From contig NZ_CP071455.1 of NCBI RefSeq assembly GCF_017352135.1, forward strand, positions 124,001 to 188,000: a stretch of 64,000 nucleotides of DNA, written 5' to 3'. The stretch is from Rhizobium lentis. Its GTDB lineage: Bacteria > Pseudomonadota > Alphaproteobacteria > Rhizobiales > Rhizobiaceae. The position numbers and the translations under genes are program-made. Below the pieces are notes generated by a model. That model was not told the origin of the DNA. It did not search any database and saw only the letters and a program-made list of their open reading frames with translations. The first letter of the stretch is position 1; each line of letters opens with the position of its first letter. This document shows, in pieces, positions 33,094 through 42,500 of this stretch.

Positions 33094-34473
33094 ATGCTCG
33101 ACAAAAGCAACGAACTCACCGCGTGGGATCGCGACCACTTCTTTCATCCCTCAACCCATATGGGCATGCATGCGCGCGGCGAGACTCCGACGCGCGTCGT
33201 CGCCGATGGCGAAGGCGTCTACATCACCGACACGAGCGGCCGCAAAAGCCTCGATGCCTTTGCCGGACTATATTGCGTCAATGTCGGCTATGGCCGTCAG
33301 GAGATTGCTGATGCCATTGCCGAACAGGCGAAAAACCTCGCCTATTACCACGCTTATGTCGGCCACGGCACTGAAGCCTCGATTACGCTTGCGAAAATGA
33401 TTATCGACCGGGCGCCAGCCGGCATGAGCCGCGTCTATTTCGGCCTTTCCGGCTCGGATGCCAACGAAACCAACATCAAGCTCATCTGGTATTACAACAA
33501 CATTCTCGGCCGGCCGGAAAAGAAGAAGATCATCTCGCGCTGGCGTGGTTATCACGGCTCCGGCGTTATGACCGGCAGCCTCACCGGTCTTGCGCTTTTC
33601 CATAATGCCTTCGATCTGCCGCGCGCCCCGATCCTTCATACTGAAGCGCCCTATTATTTCCGCCGGCCCGACCGGTCGATGAGTGAAGAGCAATTCTCGC
33701 AATATTGCGCCGACAGGCTGGAGGAGATGATTCTCGCCGAGGGGCCAGATACCATCGCGGCCTTCATCGGCGAACCAATCCTCGGCACCGGCGGCATCGT
33801 CCCGCCCCCGCGAGGCTACTGGCAGAAGATCCAGGCGGTGCTCGACAAATACGATATCCTGCTGGTCGCAGACGAGGTCGTCACCGGCTTCGGCCGCCTC
33901 GGCACGATGTTCGGCTCGGATCACTACGGCATGAAGCCGGACTTGATCACCATCGCCAAGGGCCTGACCTCGGCCTATGCTCCGCTTTCCGGCTCGATCG
34001 TTTCGAACAAGATGTGGCAGGTGCTGGTGCAGGGTTCCGATCAGCTTGGCGCAATAGGCCATGGCTGGACCTATTCCGCCCATCCGATCTGCGCTGCCGC
34101 AGGCATCGCCAATCTGGAACTGATCGACGAGCTCGGCATCGTCGACAATGCCGGTACGATCGGCACCTATTTCCGGTCGCGATTGCAAGAGGCGGTGGGC
34201 GGCCATCGGAACGTCGGCGAGGTCCGAGGCGACGGTCTGATGGCGGCAGTCGAGTTCGTCGCGAACAGGGACGATTGCAGGTTCTTCGATCCCGGGCGCA
34301 AGATCGGCCCGCAGGTCGCATCCGCCCTTCTCGAACGCGGCGTCATCGGCCGCGCCATGCCGCAGGGCGATATTCTCGGATTCGCTCCGCCGCTCTGCCT
34401 CACCCGCGAAGAAGCAGACCTCGTCGTCGAGGCGGCCGCGGACGCAATCGAGAGCGTTTTCAAAGCCATCTGA
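33094..34473 (+). CDS. doeD: Diaminobutyrate transaminase (DoeD, class III aminotransferase)
   Basis: A 459-residue PLP aminotransferase. It moves the gamma-amino group of 2,4-diaminobutyrate to an acceptor, giving aspartate semialdehyde. Key blocks are YFGLSGSDANETNIKLIWYY, SRWRGYHGSGVMTGSLTG, the Asp loop LLVADEVVTGFGRLGTMFGS and the PLP lysine in DLITIAKGLTSAYAPLSGSI (Lys289). Length and motifs fit class III omega-aminotransferases. It follows doeC by 26 bp, and its stop is 14 bp ahead of the downstream dehydrogenase gene, so the three are probably one transcript. Confidence 0.92.
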   Translation: MLDKSNELTAWDRDHFFHPSTHMGMHARGETPTRVVADGEGVYITDTSGRKSLDAFAGLYCVNVGYGRQEIADAIAEQAKNLAYYHAYVGHGTEASITLAKMIIDRAPAGMSRVYFGLSGSDANETNIKLIWYYNNILGRPEKKKIISRWRGYHGSGVMTGSLTGLALFHNAFDLPRAPILHTEAPYYFRRPDRSMSEEQFSQYCADRLEEMILAEGPDTIAAFIGEPILGTGGIVPPPRGYWQKIQAVLDKYDILLVADEVVTGFGRLGTMFGSDHYGMKPDLITIAKGLTSAYAPLSGSIVSNKMWQVLVQGSDQLGAIGHGWTYSAHPICAAAGIANLELIDELGIVDNAGTIGTYFRSRLQEAVGGHRNVGEVRGDGLMAAVEFVANRDDCRFFDPGRKIGPQVASALLERGVIGRAMPQGDILGFAPPLCLTREEADLVVEAAADAIESVFKAI

Positions 34474-34487
34474 GAAGGAGAGCCCCA

Positions 34488-35561
34488 ATGACGATCCCGG
34501 AGAAGATGGCGGCGGTATTGCTCACCGGCCATGGCGGCCTGGAAAAGCTCATCTATGAAACGGATGTACCTGTCCCGACCCCAGCGGCGGGCGAGGTGCT
34601 GATCCGTGTCACCGCCTGCGGCATGAACAATACCGACGTCTGGGTGCGCGAAGGCGCCTACGGCACAGAGGATGACCCTTCCGCCGTCTCCACCTGGCGC
34701 AGGCAGGGAAACACGCTGACATTCCCGCGCATCCAGGGCACCGATACCGTCGGTCGTATCGTCGGCGTCGGTTCGGGCGTTGATTCCAGACGCATCGGCG
34801 AACGCGTCATGGTCGACTTCTCGATCTATAATCGCGACGACGACAGCCTTGCCGATATCGATTACATCGGCCACGGGCGGGATGGCGGCTACGCCGAATA
34901 CATGGCGCTGCCTGCCGAGAACGCCCATGTCGTCGCAACCGATCTGACCGATGTCGAGCTCGCCACCTTCTGCTGCGCCTATCTGACCGGCGAACGAATG
35001 CTGGAGCGGGCAAGACTCGTCGCCGGCGAGCGCGTACTCGTCACCGGCGCTTCGGGCGGCGTCGGTTCAGCGATCATCCAGCTCGCTCGCGCTCGCGGCG
35101 CCATCCCGATCGCGATCGCAGGTCCCGGCAAGGAGGCGGCAATGATCGATATCGGCGCTGAAGCCGTCGTAACCCGGGGCAAGGGCGATCTTGTCGAAGC
35201 AGTCCATTCCGCAACGCGTGGCCAGCCAATCGACGTCGTCGCCGATCTGGTCGGCGGACCGCTGTTCAACGATCTTCTGAAGGTTCTGCGCCCGGAAGGC
35301 CGCTATACCACGGCCGGCGCGATCGCCGGCCCCGTTGTCCAGCTCGATCTGCGGACCATGTATCTGAAACAGCTCGAGCTGCACGGATCGAGCCAGGGGA
35401 GCCGCGCCGATTTCCGCAGGCTCGTCGGCTATATCGAAAGCCGCAAAATCCGGCCCCTCGTCGGCGGCGTCTATCCGCTGTCGGACTTCCACCGGGCGCA
35501 GGCCGAATTCATGGCAAAGAATTTTGTAGGCAAGCTGGTCGTCGTCCCCGACGCGAGATGA
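34488..35561 (+). CDS. Zinc-less MDR/quinone oxidoreductase-like dehydrogenase in the doe operon
   Basis: A 357-residue medium-chain dehydrogenase/reductase. The N-terminal GroES-like domain has GEVLIRVTACGMNNTDVWVR, with Asn in place of the catalytic zinc-binding Cys-His pair, and the NAD(P)-binding domain has VLVTGASGGVGSAIIQLARA (GxSGGVG). The C-terminal ADLVGGPLFNDLLKVLRPEG and GSSQGSRADFRRLV follow. No structural-zinc cysteines are visible. ATG at 34488 has a GAAGGAGAGCCCC site 14 bp after doeD. The sequence suggests a quinone reductase-like enzyme; its part in ectoine catabolism is not documented. A stem-loop follows its stop. Confidence 0.85.
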   Translation: MTIPEKMAAVLLTGHGGLEKLIYETDVPVPTPAAGEVLIRVTACGMNNTDVWVREGAYGTEDDPSAVSTWRRQGNTLTFPRIQGTDTVGRIVGVGSGVDSRRIGERVMVDFSIYNRDDDSLADIDYIGHGRDGGYAEYMALPAENAHVVATDLTDVELATFCCAYLTGERMLERARLVAGERVLVTGASGGVGSAIIQLARARGAIPIAIAGPGKEAAMIDIGAEAVVTRGKGDLVEAVHSATRGQPIDVVADLVGGPLFNDLLKVLRPEGRYTTAGAIAGPVVQLDLRTMYLKQLELHGSSQGSRADFRRLVGYIESRKIRPLVGGVYPLSDFHRAQAEFMAKNFVGKLVVVPDAR

Positions 35562-35570
35562 TCTTCGGAG

Positions 35571-35600
35571 CGCCGCACGAACCTTATCGGGTTTGCGGCG
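35571..35600 (+). terminator. Stem-loop terminator after the doe operon
   Basis: Stem CGCCGCA-(CG)-AACC against GGTT-TGCGGCG with loop TTATCG, positions 35571-35600, starting 10 bp past the dehydrogenase stop. An internal two-base bulge interrupts the left arm. No long T run follows, so strength is moderate. Confidence 0.6.
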
Positions 35601-35717
35601 TTCCACCGCCATGGAAAACGCTTTCGATCGCATCAAGTACACGCAGCTTCGGACGATGGAAGGCATCCCTGCATTCATGATGGAAGCGCAGCGATCCGTC
35701 GCTCGCCCGGGCCGCAG

Positions 35718-36110
35718 ATGCCAGGTTCCAATGCCATGAGATACCCTACCGCCGCCGAACTCGGCAGAATCCGCCGCGCTGCGGCGATCGCTCGCCTCAT
35801 GGACACCGCAGTCAGATTGCCTTTCGGCGTCCGGATCGGCGCGGACTCGGTTCTCGGTCTCATCCCCGCCGTCGGCGACGTTGCCGGTTCCCTCGTCGGT
35901 CTTTTCATCATTGACGAGGCAAGGCGTCTCGGCCTTCCCGCCCATAAACTCGCCCGCATGGCGGTCAATCTCGGCGTCGACGCGGCCTGCGGCACGGTTC
36001 CGCTGATCGGTGATCTCTTCGATGTCTATTTCAAGTCTCACCGCAGGAACGTCGGCATCATCCTCGAGCACTTCGGCATCAGTGAAGACGAGTTGAACCA
36101 ACGCATGTAA
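35718..36110 (+). CDS. DUF4112 domain protein
   Basis: A 130-residue protein carrying the DUF4112 domain: ARLMDTAVRLPFGVRIGADS followed by VLGLIPAVGDVAGSLVGLFI and VNLGVDAACGTVPLIGDLFD. The repeated G-x-IP-xGD pattern (LIPAVGD and VPLIGD) is the hallmark of this family and probably marks two reentrant or amphipathic segments; a hydrophobic helix lies between them. An alternative ATG at 35736 gives a shorter N-terminus. The stop is 25 bp from the convergent thuB stop. Function unknown; probably membrane-associated. Confidence 0.8.
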   Translation: MPGSNAMRYPTAAELGRIRRAAAIARLMDTAVRLPFGVRIGADSVLGLIPAVGDVAGSLVGLFIIDEARRLGLPAHKLARMAVNLGVDAACGTVPLIGDLFDVYFKSHRRNVGIILEHFGISEDELNQRM

Positions 36111-36135
36111 CGAGCCCGACCGCCCTGCGAAGAGC

Positions 36136-37173
36136 CTAAAGCTCAGTCAGGGCACCGGCCGTCTTGACTGCGTGATCAAGAACAAATTGCAACTTGGCGG
36201 CATGGCCGAAACCCGGCTCATCCGGCTCCCCCTTTTGCACGGCGTTTGCAAATCGCTGGAAATTGGAAATGACCGGCTCAACCTCGATCTTGCGCCAGAT
36301 CGCCTTATCGGCATCAGCGCCTTCACAGACCCTGAGGGTCGAGCCTTCAGGCGTATGAACCACCTCCAGCGCGCCCTTGTCTCCATGCAGCCGCAGGCGC
36401 AATTCGTTCAGATGACCGGTTGCCCAGCGCGTTGCATGAATGACGCCAGCCGCGCCGTTTTCGAGTTCGGCCATCATCAGGAAGCTGTCATTTGCATCGA
36501 GCTCATATTCTCCGATCCGGTTCCCGGGGCTCTTGTCGAAAACCTTGAGATGCGATGCCGCCGCCTTGACATCGCTTCCGGCGGCAAAAACCGCGAAGTC
36601 GAGAATGTGGATACCGACATCGCCAAGCACGCCATTGGAGCCGTGCTTCGTCGACAGGCGCCAAAGCCATTGCGACTCTTTGGTCCAGTCGCCCCAGGCC
36701 TTTGAGACCAGCCAACTTTGGAGATAGGACGCTTCGAAATGGCGGATGGCGCCGAGACGCCCTTCAAGTACCATCTTTCGTGCAGCTTGCAGCGGCGCGA
36801 CGTTACGATAGGTGAGGTTCACCATCGTGACCTTGCCGGACGCCGCCGCGGCGTCGGCCATCTCCTTGGCTTCGCGGTAGTTGACCGCCAGCGGCTTCTC
36901 GCAGAGCACATGCTTGCCGGCGGCGAGTATCTTCATCGTCGTGGCGTAGTGCGCACGATCCGGCGTCACATTGGTCACGGCATCGAACTCGCCCCAGGCA
37001 AGGGCGTCGTCGAGCGAGGTGAAAGTCAGCGGGATACTGTGCCTGAGCGCGAAGGCCCGCAGCCGCACCTCATCCGTATCGACGGCGGCAACGATTTTGA
37101 CGCCGGCGATTTCCGAGAAGTTCATGGCATGGGTATTTGCCCATCCTCCGGTTCCGAGAATGATCAAGCGCAT
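36136..37173 (-). CDS. thuB: ThuB, Gfo/Idh/MocA-family dehydrogenase of trehalose use
   Basis: A 345-residue NAD(P)-dependent oxidoreductase of the Gfo/Idh/MocA family. The nucleotide site is LIILGTGGWANTHAMNF, and AAGKHVLCEKPLAVNYREAK carries the EKP motif with the catalytic lysine. GDVGIHILDFAVFAAG holds the DxxxH-like catalytic pair. ThuB with ThuA converts imported trehalose-type disaccharides through 3-keto intermediates. ATG at 37173 (MRLIILG) follows a GAGGAC site; an ATG at 37185 is less likely. It is the last gene of thuEFGKAB, 27 bp from thuA. Confidence 0.9.
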   Translation of the reverse strand: MRLIILGTGGWANTHAMNFSEIAGVKIVAAVDTDEVRLRAFALRHSIPLTFTSLDDALAWGEFDAVTNVTPDRAHYATTMKILAAGKHVLCEKPLAVNYREAKEMADAAAASGKVTMVNLTYRNVAPLQAARKMVLEGRLGAIRHFEASYLQSWLVSKAWGDWTKESQWLWRLSTKHGSNGVLGDVGIHILDFAVFAAGSDVKAAASHLKVFDKSPGNRIGEYELDANDSFLMMAELENGAAGVIHATRWATGHLNELRLRLHGDKGALEVVHTPEGSTLRVCEGADADKAIWRKIEVEPVISNFQRFANAVQKGEPDEPGFGHAAKLQFVLDHAVKTAGALTEL

Positions 37174-37200
37174 TTTTGTCCTCATGGTCGTTTTTCGAAT

Positions 37201-37986
37201 TCAGCGATAACCGGCTTCGCCGGCCTGGTGCAGTTTCGGTCCGCGTTCGACGATCGGTTCCAGTGCCTTTTCTACCGGCACATTCGGAGCCTCGGTGATG
37301 CCGGTCAACGCGCCTTCAGGGTTATAGGCCCACTTGACGCCGTTGATCAGCACCTTCTGGATAGTGGCGTCGTAATAGGTCGGATAGGTCTCGTGGCCGG
37401 GGCGGAAATAGAAAATGTTGCCGGCGCCGCGGCGCCAGGTCAGGCCCGAGCGGAACACCTCGCCGCCCTGGAACCAGGAGATGAATACCGTTTCGAGCGG
37501 CTCCGGCACCGAGAACTGCTCGCCATACATTTCCTCGTTCTCCAGCTCGAAATGCTCGCCGATGCCGGCGGCGATCGGATGGCGGGGATTGATCGTCCAC
37601 AGCCGCTCGCGCTCGCCCGCCTCGCGCCATTTCAGCGCGCAGGGCGTGCCCATCAGCCGCTTGAAGATCTTGGAGAAATGGCCGGAATGCAGAACCAGAA
37701 GGCCCATGCCCTCCCAGACACGCTTGGCGACGCGCTCGACGACGACGTCGGAGACAGCGCCGTGATCCTTGTGGCCCCACCAGGTCAGCACGTCGGTTTC
37801 GGCAAGACGGGCTTCGCTTAAGCCATGCTCCGGCTCCTGCAGCGTCGCCGTGGTCGCCGAGATGCCCGGGTCGGTATTCAACGCATTGGCGATCGTCGTG
37901 TGCATACCCTCGGGATAGATGCCCCGGACGATCTCATTGGTGGTCTCGTGGATGTTTTCACCCCACACAACGGTGCGTATGGTCAC
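37201..37986 (-). CDS. thuA: ThuA, trehalose utilization protein
   Basis: A 261-residue ThuA-like glutamine-amidotransferase fold protein. It starts at GTG (37986-37984) with AAGGAGAAAACGAC in front; the ATG-initiated longer readings run through the thuK end and are shadows. Family blocks: [60 protein letters not shown] and [20 protein letters not shown]. ThuA is needed with ThuB for use of trehalose, trehalulose and related sugars; recent work links it to formation or handling of 3-keto sugars. It lies between thuK and thuB. Confidence 0.92.
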   Translation of the reverse strand: MTIRTVVWGENIHETTNEIVRGIYPEGMHTTIANALNTDPGISATTATLQEPEHGLSEARLAETDVLTWWGHKDHGAVSDVVVERVAKRVWEGMGLLVLHSGHFSKIFKRLMGTPCALKWREAGERERLWTINPRHPIAAGIGEHFELENEEMYGEQFSVPEPLETVFISWFQGGEVFRSGLTWRRGAGNIFYFRPGHETYPTYYDATIQKVLINGVKWAYNPEGALTGITEAPNVPVEKALEPIVERGPKLHQAGEAGYR

Positions 37987-38048
37987 GTCGTTTTCTCCTT
38001 GTATTGCGAGCGGATCGAGTCTTGGGAGGAACATCGTTCCTGGGAAGG

Positions 38049-39074
38049 TCAGGCAGCCTGCACAGAGTGACGCTCGAGCGCCCTGCCCGAACGATCGAAA
38101 CGGTGGACGTGGCCGGCAAGCGGGGCGAGGCCGAGTGTCCGGCCCGGCTCGTGACGGGAGACGCCCGCCTCTCGCACGACGAGCGGCTCGTCCGTCCCTA
38201 TATCCACATAGACGAAGCTGTCGGAACCGAGGATTTCCGAGTGGATGACCGTGCCGTTCCAAACAGGCGACTCGGGCGCGATGCGAATATGCTCTGCGCG
38301 CACGCCGATCGTATGGCTGCCATAAGGCTGCGCCAGTTCGCCTGAGAGAAAGTTCATTTTCGGCGAACCGATGAAGCCGGCAACGAAGACCGAATTAGGG
38401 CTTTCGTAGAGTTCCAGCGGCGTGCCGATCTGCTCGACGACGCCATCCCTCAGCACGCAGATCCGGTCGGCCAGCGTCATGGCCTCGACTTGATCATGCG
38501 TCACATAGATCATTGTCGTGCCGTGCATGCTGCGATGAAGCTTCGCGATCTCAAGCCTCGTCGCGACGCGAAGTGCCGCATCGAGGTTGGACAGCGGCTC
38601 ATCGAAGAGAAAAACCTTGGGATCGCGCACGATTGCCCGGCCGATGGCAACGCGCTGACGCTGCCCGCCGGAAAGCTGCCGCGGCAGGCGCTCCAGGTAG
38701 GATGAAAGCTGCAGCATGCCAGCCGCCTGTTCGACGCGCTTTCGACATTCGTCCTTTGTGCGTCCCGACAGCTTCATGCCGAAAGCCATGTTGTCGAAAA
38801 CCGTCATATGCGGATAGAGCGCGTAGGACTGGAACACCATAGCTATCCCTCTCTTCGAGGGCGCGTGCTGGTTCACCATCACGTTGTCGAAGGCGAGCGT
38901 TCCCGACGTAATGTCCTCGAGGCCGGAGATAAGCCTAAGCAAGGTGGACTTGCCGCATCCCGAAGGCCCCACGAAGACCATGAACTCGCCCCGGCGGATG
39001 TTCATCGTCACGCCTTTGATCACCTCGAAAGCGCCGAAGCTCTTGCGGATATTCTCCAGTCTGATCTCTGCCAT
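38049..39074 (-). CDS. thuK: ThuK, trehalose ABC transporter ATP-binding protein
   Basis: A 341-residue MalK-type ATPase: Walker [20 protein letters not shown]-loop [20 protein letters not shown], signature [20 protein letters not shown], Walker [16 protein letters not shown] and [20 protein letters not shown]. The C-terminal TOBE-type region (about 235-341) includes [18 protein letters not shown] and is somewhat short, ending LERHSVQAA, where MalK proteins often have a longer regulatory domain. It follows thuG by 10 bp and precedes thuA by about 60 bp. Confidence 0.92.
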   Translation of the reverse strand: MAEIRLENIRKSFGAFEVIKGVTMNIRRGEFMVFVGPSGCGKSTLLRLISGLEDITSGTLAFDNVMVNQHAPSKRGIAMVFQSYALYPHMTVFDNMAFGMKLSGRTKDECRKRVEQAAGMLQLSSYLERLPRQLSGGQRQRVAIGRAIVRDPKVFLFDEPLSNLDAALRVATRLEIAKLHRSMHGTTMIYVTHDQVEAMTLADRICVLRDGVVEQIGTPLELYESPNSVFVAGFIGSPKMNFLSGELAQPYGSHTIGVRAEHIRIAPESPVWNGTVIHSEILGSDSFVYVDIGTDEPLVVREAGVSRHEPGRTLGLAPLAGHVHRFDRSGRALERHSVQAA

Positions 39075-39084
39075 GTTCTGCTCC

Positions 39085-39915
39085 TCAACCCTTGACGCCG
39101 CCGGCGGTCAGCCCGGAAATGATCCGGCGCTGGAATATCAAGACAAGCACGACAACCGGAACGGTGACGATCACCGAAGCAGCCATGATGTTGCCCCAGG
39201 GAATTTCGAATTCGCTGTTGCCCGACAGCAGCGCGATGGCAACCGGCACGGTTCGTTGCGTATCAGACGATGTGAACGTCAGCGCGAAAAGGAACTCATT
39301 CCAGGCGGTGATGAAGGCGAGCAGCCCGGTCGTCACCAGCGCTGGCCACATCAGCGGCATGAACACCTGGGTGACAATGACCCATGGCGAGGCGCCGTCG
39401 ACGATTGCCGCCTCCTCGATCTCGATCGGCAGTTCGCGCATGAAGGTGGTCAGCACCCAGACGGTGAACGGCAGTGTGAAGATCATGTAGGAAAAGATCA
39501 GCGCGAACGGCGTGTTGAAGATGCCGATCCAGCGAATGAGTTCGAAGAGGCCCGCAAGGACGGCAATCTGGGGAAACATCGACACCGAGAGGATGGTCAG
39601 CATCAACAGTGCCCGTCCGCGGAAATGCACCCGGGCCAAAGCAAACGAAGCGGTGATCGAAAGCAACAGCGAAGCTGAAACCACGACGCAGGCGATCATC
39701 GCGGAATTCGCGAGACTGCGGACGAAGCCGCCCTGGCCCATCACGGAAGCATAGTTGCCGAAGGAAATCGAGGTCGGCCAGTAGTCAACTTTGAAAAGGG
39801 CCGTGCCGGTCTTCAGGCTCGTGAGGATCGCATAGTAGAACGGAAATATCGCAATGATGACGATGATCGTGACGAGCAGATAGAATAGCGTATTTCTGGC
39901 GATCGAAAGCAGCAT
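39085..39915 (-). CDS. thuG: ThuG, trehalose ABC transporter permease
   Basis: A 276-residue MalG-type permease with six helices. The EAA loop is EEAAIVDGASPWVIVTQVFM followed by PLMWPALVTTGLLAFITAWN. The start overlaps the thuF stop (TGATG). It pairs with ThuF to form the inner-membrane channel. Confidence 0.93.
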   Translation of the reverse strand: MLLSIARNTLFYLLVTIIVIIAIFPFYYAILTSLKTGTALFKVDYWPTSISFGNYASVMGQGGFVRSLANSAMIACVVVSASLLLSITASFALARVHFRGRALLMLTILSVSMFPQIAVLAGLFELIRWIGIFNTPFALIFSYMIFTLPFTVWVLTTFMRELPIEIEEAAIVDGASPWVIVTQVFMPLMWPALVTTGLLAFITAWNEFLFALTFTSSDTQRTVPVAIALLSGNSEFEIPWGNIMAASVIVTVPVVVLVLIFQRRIISGLTAGGVKG

Positions 39916-40901
39916 CAGCGTTCCTCCCCGCCGAGCCTGACGCGGCCGAGCCAGATATAAAGGATGGTGACGGAAGCAATGATCAGGAAAAGCACCGTCG
40001 ACGCGGTGGCGCCGTAGGCGAACTTGTCGAAGTCGAACAGGTTCTCACGCGCCATGACCGACATGGTCTTCGTCTGCGCATTGTTGGGCGTCAGCACATA
40101 GATCAGATCGAAGATGCGCATCGCATCCAGCATCCGGAAGATCACGGCGACCATGATGGCAGGCCGGATCAGCGGCAGCGTCAGACGCCAGAAAACTTTT
40201 ATTGGATTGACGCCATCGATCTTGGCCGCTTCGTAGATATCTCCCGGCACCATCTGCAGTCCGGCAAGGATCAGAAGCGCCATGAAGGGCGTCGTCTTCC
40301 AGACGTCGACGATCAGGACCGCGATCATCGCCGTTTCCGGATTGGCGGTCCAGGCGATTTTTTCGCTGATCAGGCCGAAGCCGAGCAGAACATCATTGAG
40401 AATGCCGAACTGGTCATTGAGCATCCAGGCCCACATCTTGGCCGAGACGATCGTCGGGATCGCCCAGGGGATGAGGATTGCGGCCCGAACGATCCCACGC
40501 CCGACGAACTGCGCGTTCAGCACCAGCGCGACGATCAAGCCGAGCATGGTCTCGATTGTCACCGACAGGAAGGTGAATTTGGCGGTGTTCCAGACGGCGT
40601 TCCACCAGACTGGATCGGCAAGCAGCCCGCGATAGACGGTCCTGCCGCTCTTCAGTGTCACCCAAGACAGATAATTGCCAAAGCCGACGAACTGGGCATT
40701 GCCAAGATCGTTGAGTGACGCATTGGTAAAACTGAAATAAATCGTTCTGAACAGCGGCCAGCCGGCGACAATTGCCAGGATCAACAGCGTCGGCGCCAGA
40801 AACACCCAGGCCGATCGAATGCGCTCTGATCGCAGTTCCGTAGAGGCTTTGAGATTGGAAACCCGCGGTTCAACTGCTTGGGGAACTACGATTTCAGTCA
40901 T
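39915..40901 (-). CDS. thuF: ThuF, trehalose ABC transporter permease
   Basis: A 328-residue MalF-type permease with six helices plus an extended N-terminus (about 1-40 hydrophilic). The EAA loop is YEAAKIDGVNPIKVFWRLTL with PLIRPAIMVAVIFRMLDAMR. The first helix is SAWVFLAPTLLILAIVAGWP. It lies 65 bp after thuE and overlaps thuG. Confidence 0.93.
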   Translation of the reverse strand: MTEIVVPQAVEPRVSNLKASTELRSERIRSAWVFLAPTLLILAIVAGWPLFRTIYFSFTNASLNDLGNAQFVGFGNYLSWVTLKSGRTVYRGLLADPVWWNAVWNTAKFTFLSVTIETMLGLIVALVLNAQFVGRGIVRAAILIPWAIPTIVSAKMWAWMLNDQFGILNDVLLGFGLISEKIAWTANPETAMIAVLIVDVWKTTPFMALLILAGLQMVPGDIYEAAKIDGVNPIKVFWRLTLPLIRPAIMVAVIFRMLDAMRIFDLIYVLTPNNAQTKTMSVMARENLFDFDKFAYGATASTVLFLIIASVTILYIWLGRVRLGGEER

Positions 40902-40966
40902 GAAACGCCTTCCTGTTCAGCCACTCGGAGATTGGACCGACGACCTGGGGTCGCCGGTCCCGATGC

Positions 40967-42229
40967 TCACCAGGCGTCGCCCATGAGGGTCGTCAGGTCG
41001 GCTTCGAGAAGCTCGAGGTTCTCGGCGGCCGAGCCGCTGCCCGACAATGTGTTGTGCACTGCCGTCCAGAACTTCGAGGAGACTTCGTTGTACTTTACCT
41101 TGGCTGTCGCCGAAGGACGCGGCACCGCATCCTGGAAAATGGGTTTCCAGTTCGGCATGAAGGGTTGCGCGGCGGCAACATCCTTGTCGTCATAAAGAAC
41201 GGCCAGAGTCGGCAGATTGGACAGCTCGATGGCACGGGCCTTTTGGACGTCCTTCGATGCCAGGAATTTTACGAGCGCGATGGCTGCTTCCTGTTTTTCG
41301 GAATATTTCGAAACCGCCAGATTCCAGCCGCCGAGCGTCGAAGACGGTTTGTCGCCGGTGGCTGCAACCGGCAGCGTCGTCACGTCGAACTTGCCTTTCA
41401 CGGCGCTGTCGGCGCCGTTACCGAGGGAGTAGGCATAGGGCCAGTTGCGCATGAAGACGGCGTTGCCTGTCTGCCAGACGCCGCGCGATTCCTCTTCCTG
41501 ATAGGCAAGCACGCCGGGCGGCGAGATCGTGCCGATCCAGCCCTTGGCGCGCTCAAGCGCTGCTGCCGCCTTCTCGTTGTTGATCGAGATCGTCCCGTCC
41601 GGCTCGACGATCTGACCGCCGCCCGACGACTTCACCCATTCCAGCGCATTGCAGGTGAGCCCCTCGTAGGAATTGCCCTGGAAGACGTAACCCCAGAGAT
41701 CCTTCTGGCCGGCCTGACGTTCCTTGTCCTGGATCTCCTTGGCGGTTGCGGCCATCTCATCCCAGGTCTTCGGCGGCTGCTTGCCGTATTTCTCGAGCAG
41801 GTCCTTTCGGTAAAACAGCGCCGGAGCATCTGTAAACAAAGGTAGCGCCACAAGTCGGCCATTGACAGTCTGCGAGGCGATGATCGACGGGAAGAACTGG
41901 TCGACCACGTCCTTGGTGGCGTCCTTCAGATCGATAAACTGGTCGGCAAGCTGCGGCGCCCAGATCACGTCGGTCTGATAGACGTCGATGTCCTTGTTTC
42001 CCGCCGCAAGCCACAGGCGATATTGAGAAAACTGCTCGCTGCTCGATGATGGCATGGTGACGAGCTTGACGTGATTGCCGGTATTCTTCTCGAAAATTGC
42101 GAGCTGCTTGTTAAGGAATTCGACGTTTTTCCCCGTGGTGTTCGCGGCAAACGAAATTTCAGCGGCATGGATTGGGCCGGCAGCGAGAGCGACGCTGAGG
42201 ACTGACAAGGCTAAGGCAAATGTTTTCAT
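40967..42229 (-). CDS. thuE: ThuE, trehalose-binding periplasmic protein
   Basis: A 420-residue family-1 solute-binding protein. A signal peptide of about 23 residues ends AAGPIHAAEI. Mature blocks: FEKNTGNHVKLVTMPSSSSE, WLAAGNKDIDVYQTDVIWAP, QTVNGRLVALPLFTDAPALF and AVFMRNWPYAYSLGNGADSA. NVEFLNKQLAIF at the start is typical. It binds trehalose, maltose-like sugars and possibly sucrose in rhizobial orthologues. It is first in the operon and divergent from thuR with a shared region holding two operator-like palindromes. Confidence 0.93.
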   Translation of the reverse strand: MKTFALALSVLSVALAAGPIHAAEISFAANTTGKNVEFLNKQLAIFEKNTGNHVKLVTMPSSSSEQFSQYRLWLAAGNKDIDVYQTDVIWAPQLADQFIDLKDATKDVVDQFFPSIIASQTVNGRLVALPLFTDAPALFYRKDLLEKYGKQPPKTWDEMAATAKEIQDKERQAGQKDLWGYVFQGNSYEGLTCNALEWVKSSGGGQIVEPDGTISINNEKAAAALERAKGWIGTISPPGVLAYQEEESRGVWQTGNAVFMRNWPYAYSLGNGADSAVKGKFDVTTLPVAATGDKPSSTLGGWNLAVSKYSEKQEAAIALVKFLASKDVQKARAIELSNLPTLAVLYDDKDVAAAQPFMPNWKPIFQDAVPRPSATAKVKYNEVSSKFWTAVHNTLSGSGSAAENLELLEADLTTLMGDAW

Positions 42230-42245
42230 GATCTCCTCCCAGAAA

Positions 42246-42261
42246 TTGAAATCGATTTGGC
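42246..42261. promoter_or_regulatory. LacI-type operator half-match near thuE
   Basis: TTGAAATCGATTTGGC matches the consensus form TTGAAAnCGnTTTCAA at 13 of 16 positions, losing only the last three. It lies 17 bp upstream of the thuE start, overlapping the ribosome-binding area. Its centre is exactly 160 bp from that of the second site. Confidence 0.5.
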
Positions 42262-42405
42262 CGCCAAACCATTGCAGAAGGTCAAGCAGGCGTCAAGTCA
42301 TTATAAACATCATCTTTTGGTTGTGTTTTAACTGATAAATGGCAAAACTTATAGGGTCAGGGCGGTATTTTCTGAGTTCCAGGGGCGGCCATTTGGAGCA
42401 ATGAA

Positions 42406-42421
42406 TTGAAACCGCTTTCAA
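42406..42421. promoter_or_regulatory. LacI-type operator upstream of thuR and thuE
   Basis: TTGAAACCGCTTTCAA is a 16-bp palindrome broken only at the two bases flanking the central CG, the standard layout of LacI-family operators. It is the likely primary ThuR site, 80 bp upstream of the thuR start. Confidence 0.65.
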
Positions 42422-42500
42422 TTTCGGTCGAACTGACACTTGTCCGTTGCGCATTGCCAACACTTCGTCCATTGATTTGCCGGGACAAAGAAGACATCCG

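Noticed and set aside
33705..35561. A 618-codon + strand frame covering doeD and the dehydrogenase
   Set aside because: The N-terminal third is an out-of-frame read of doeD; the true dehydrogenase begins at 34488.
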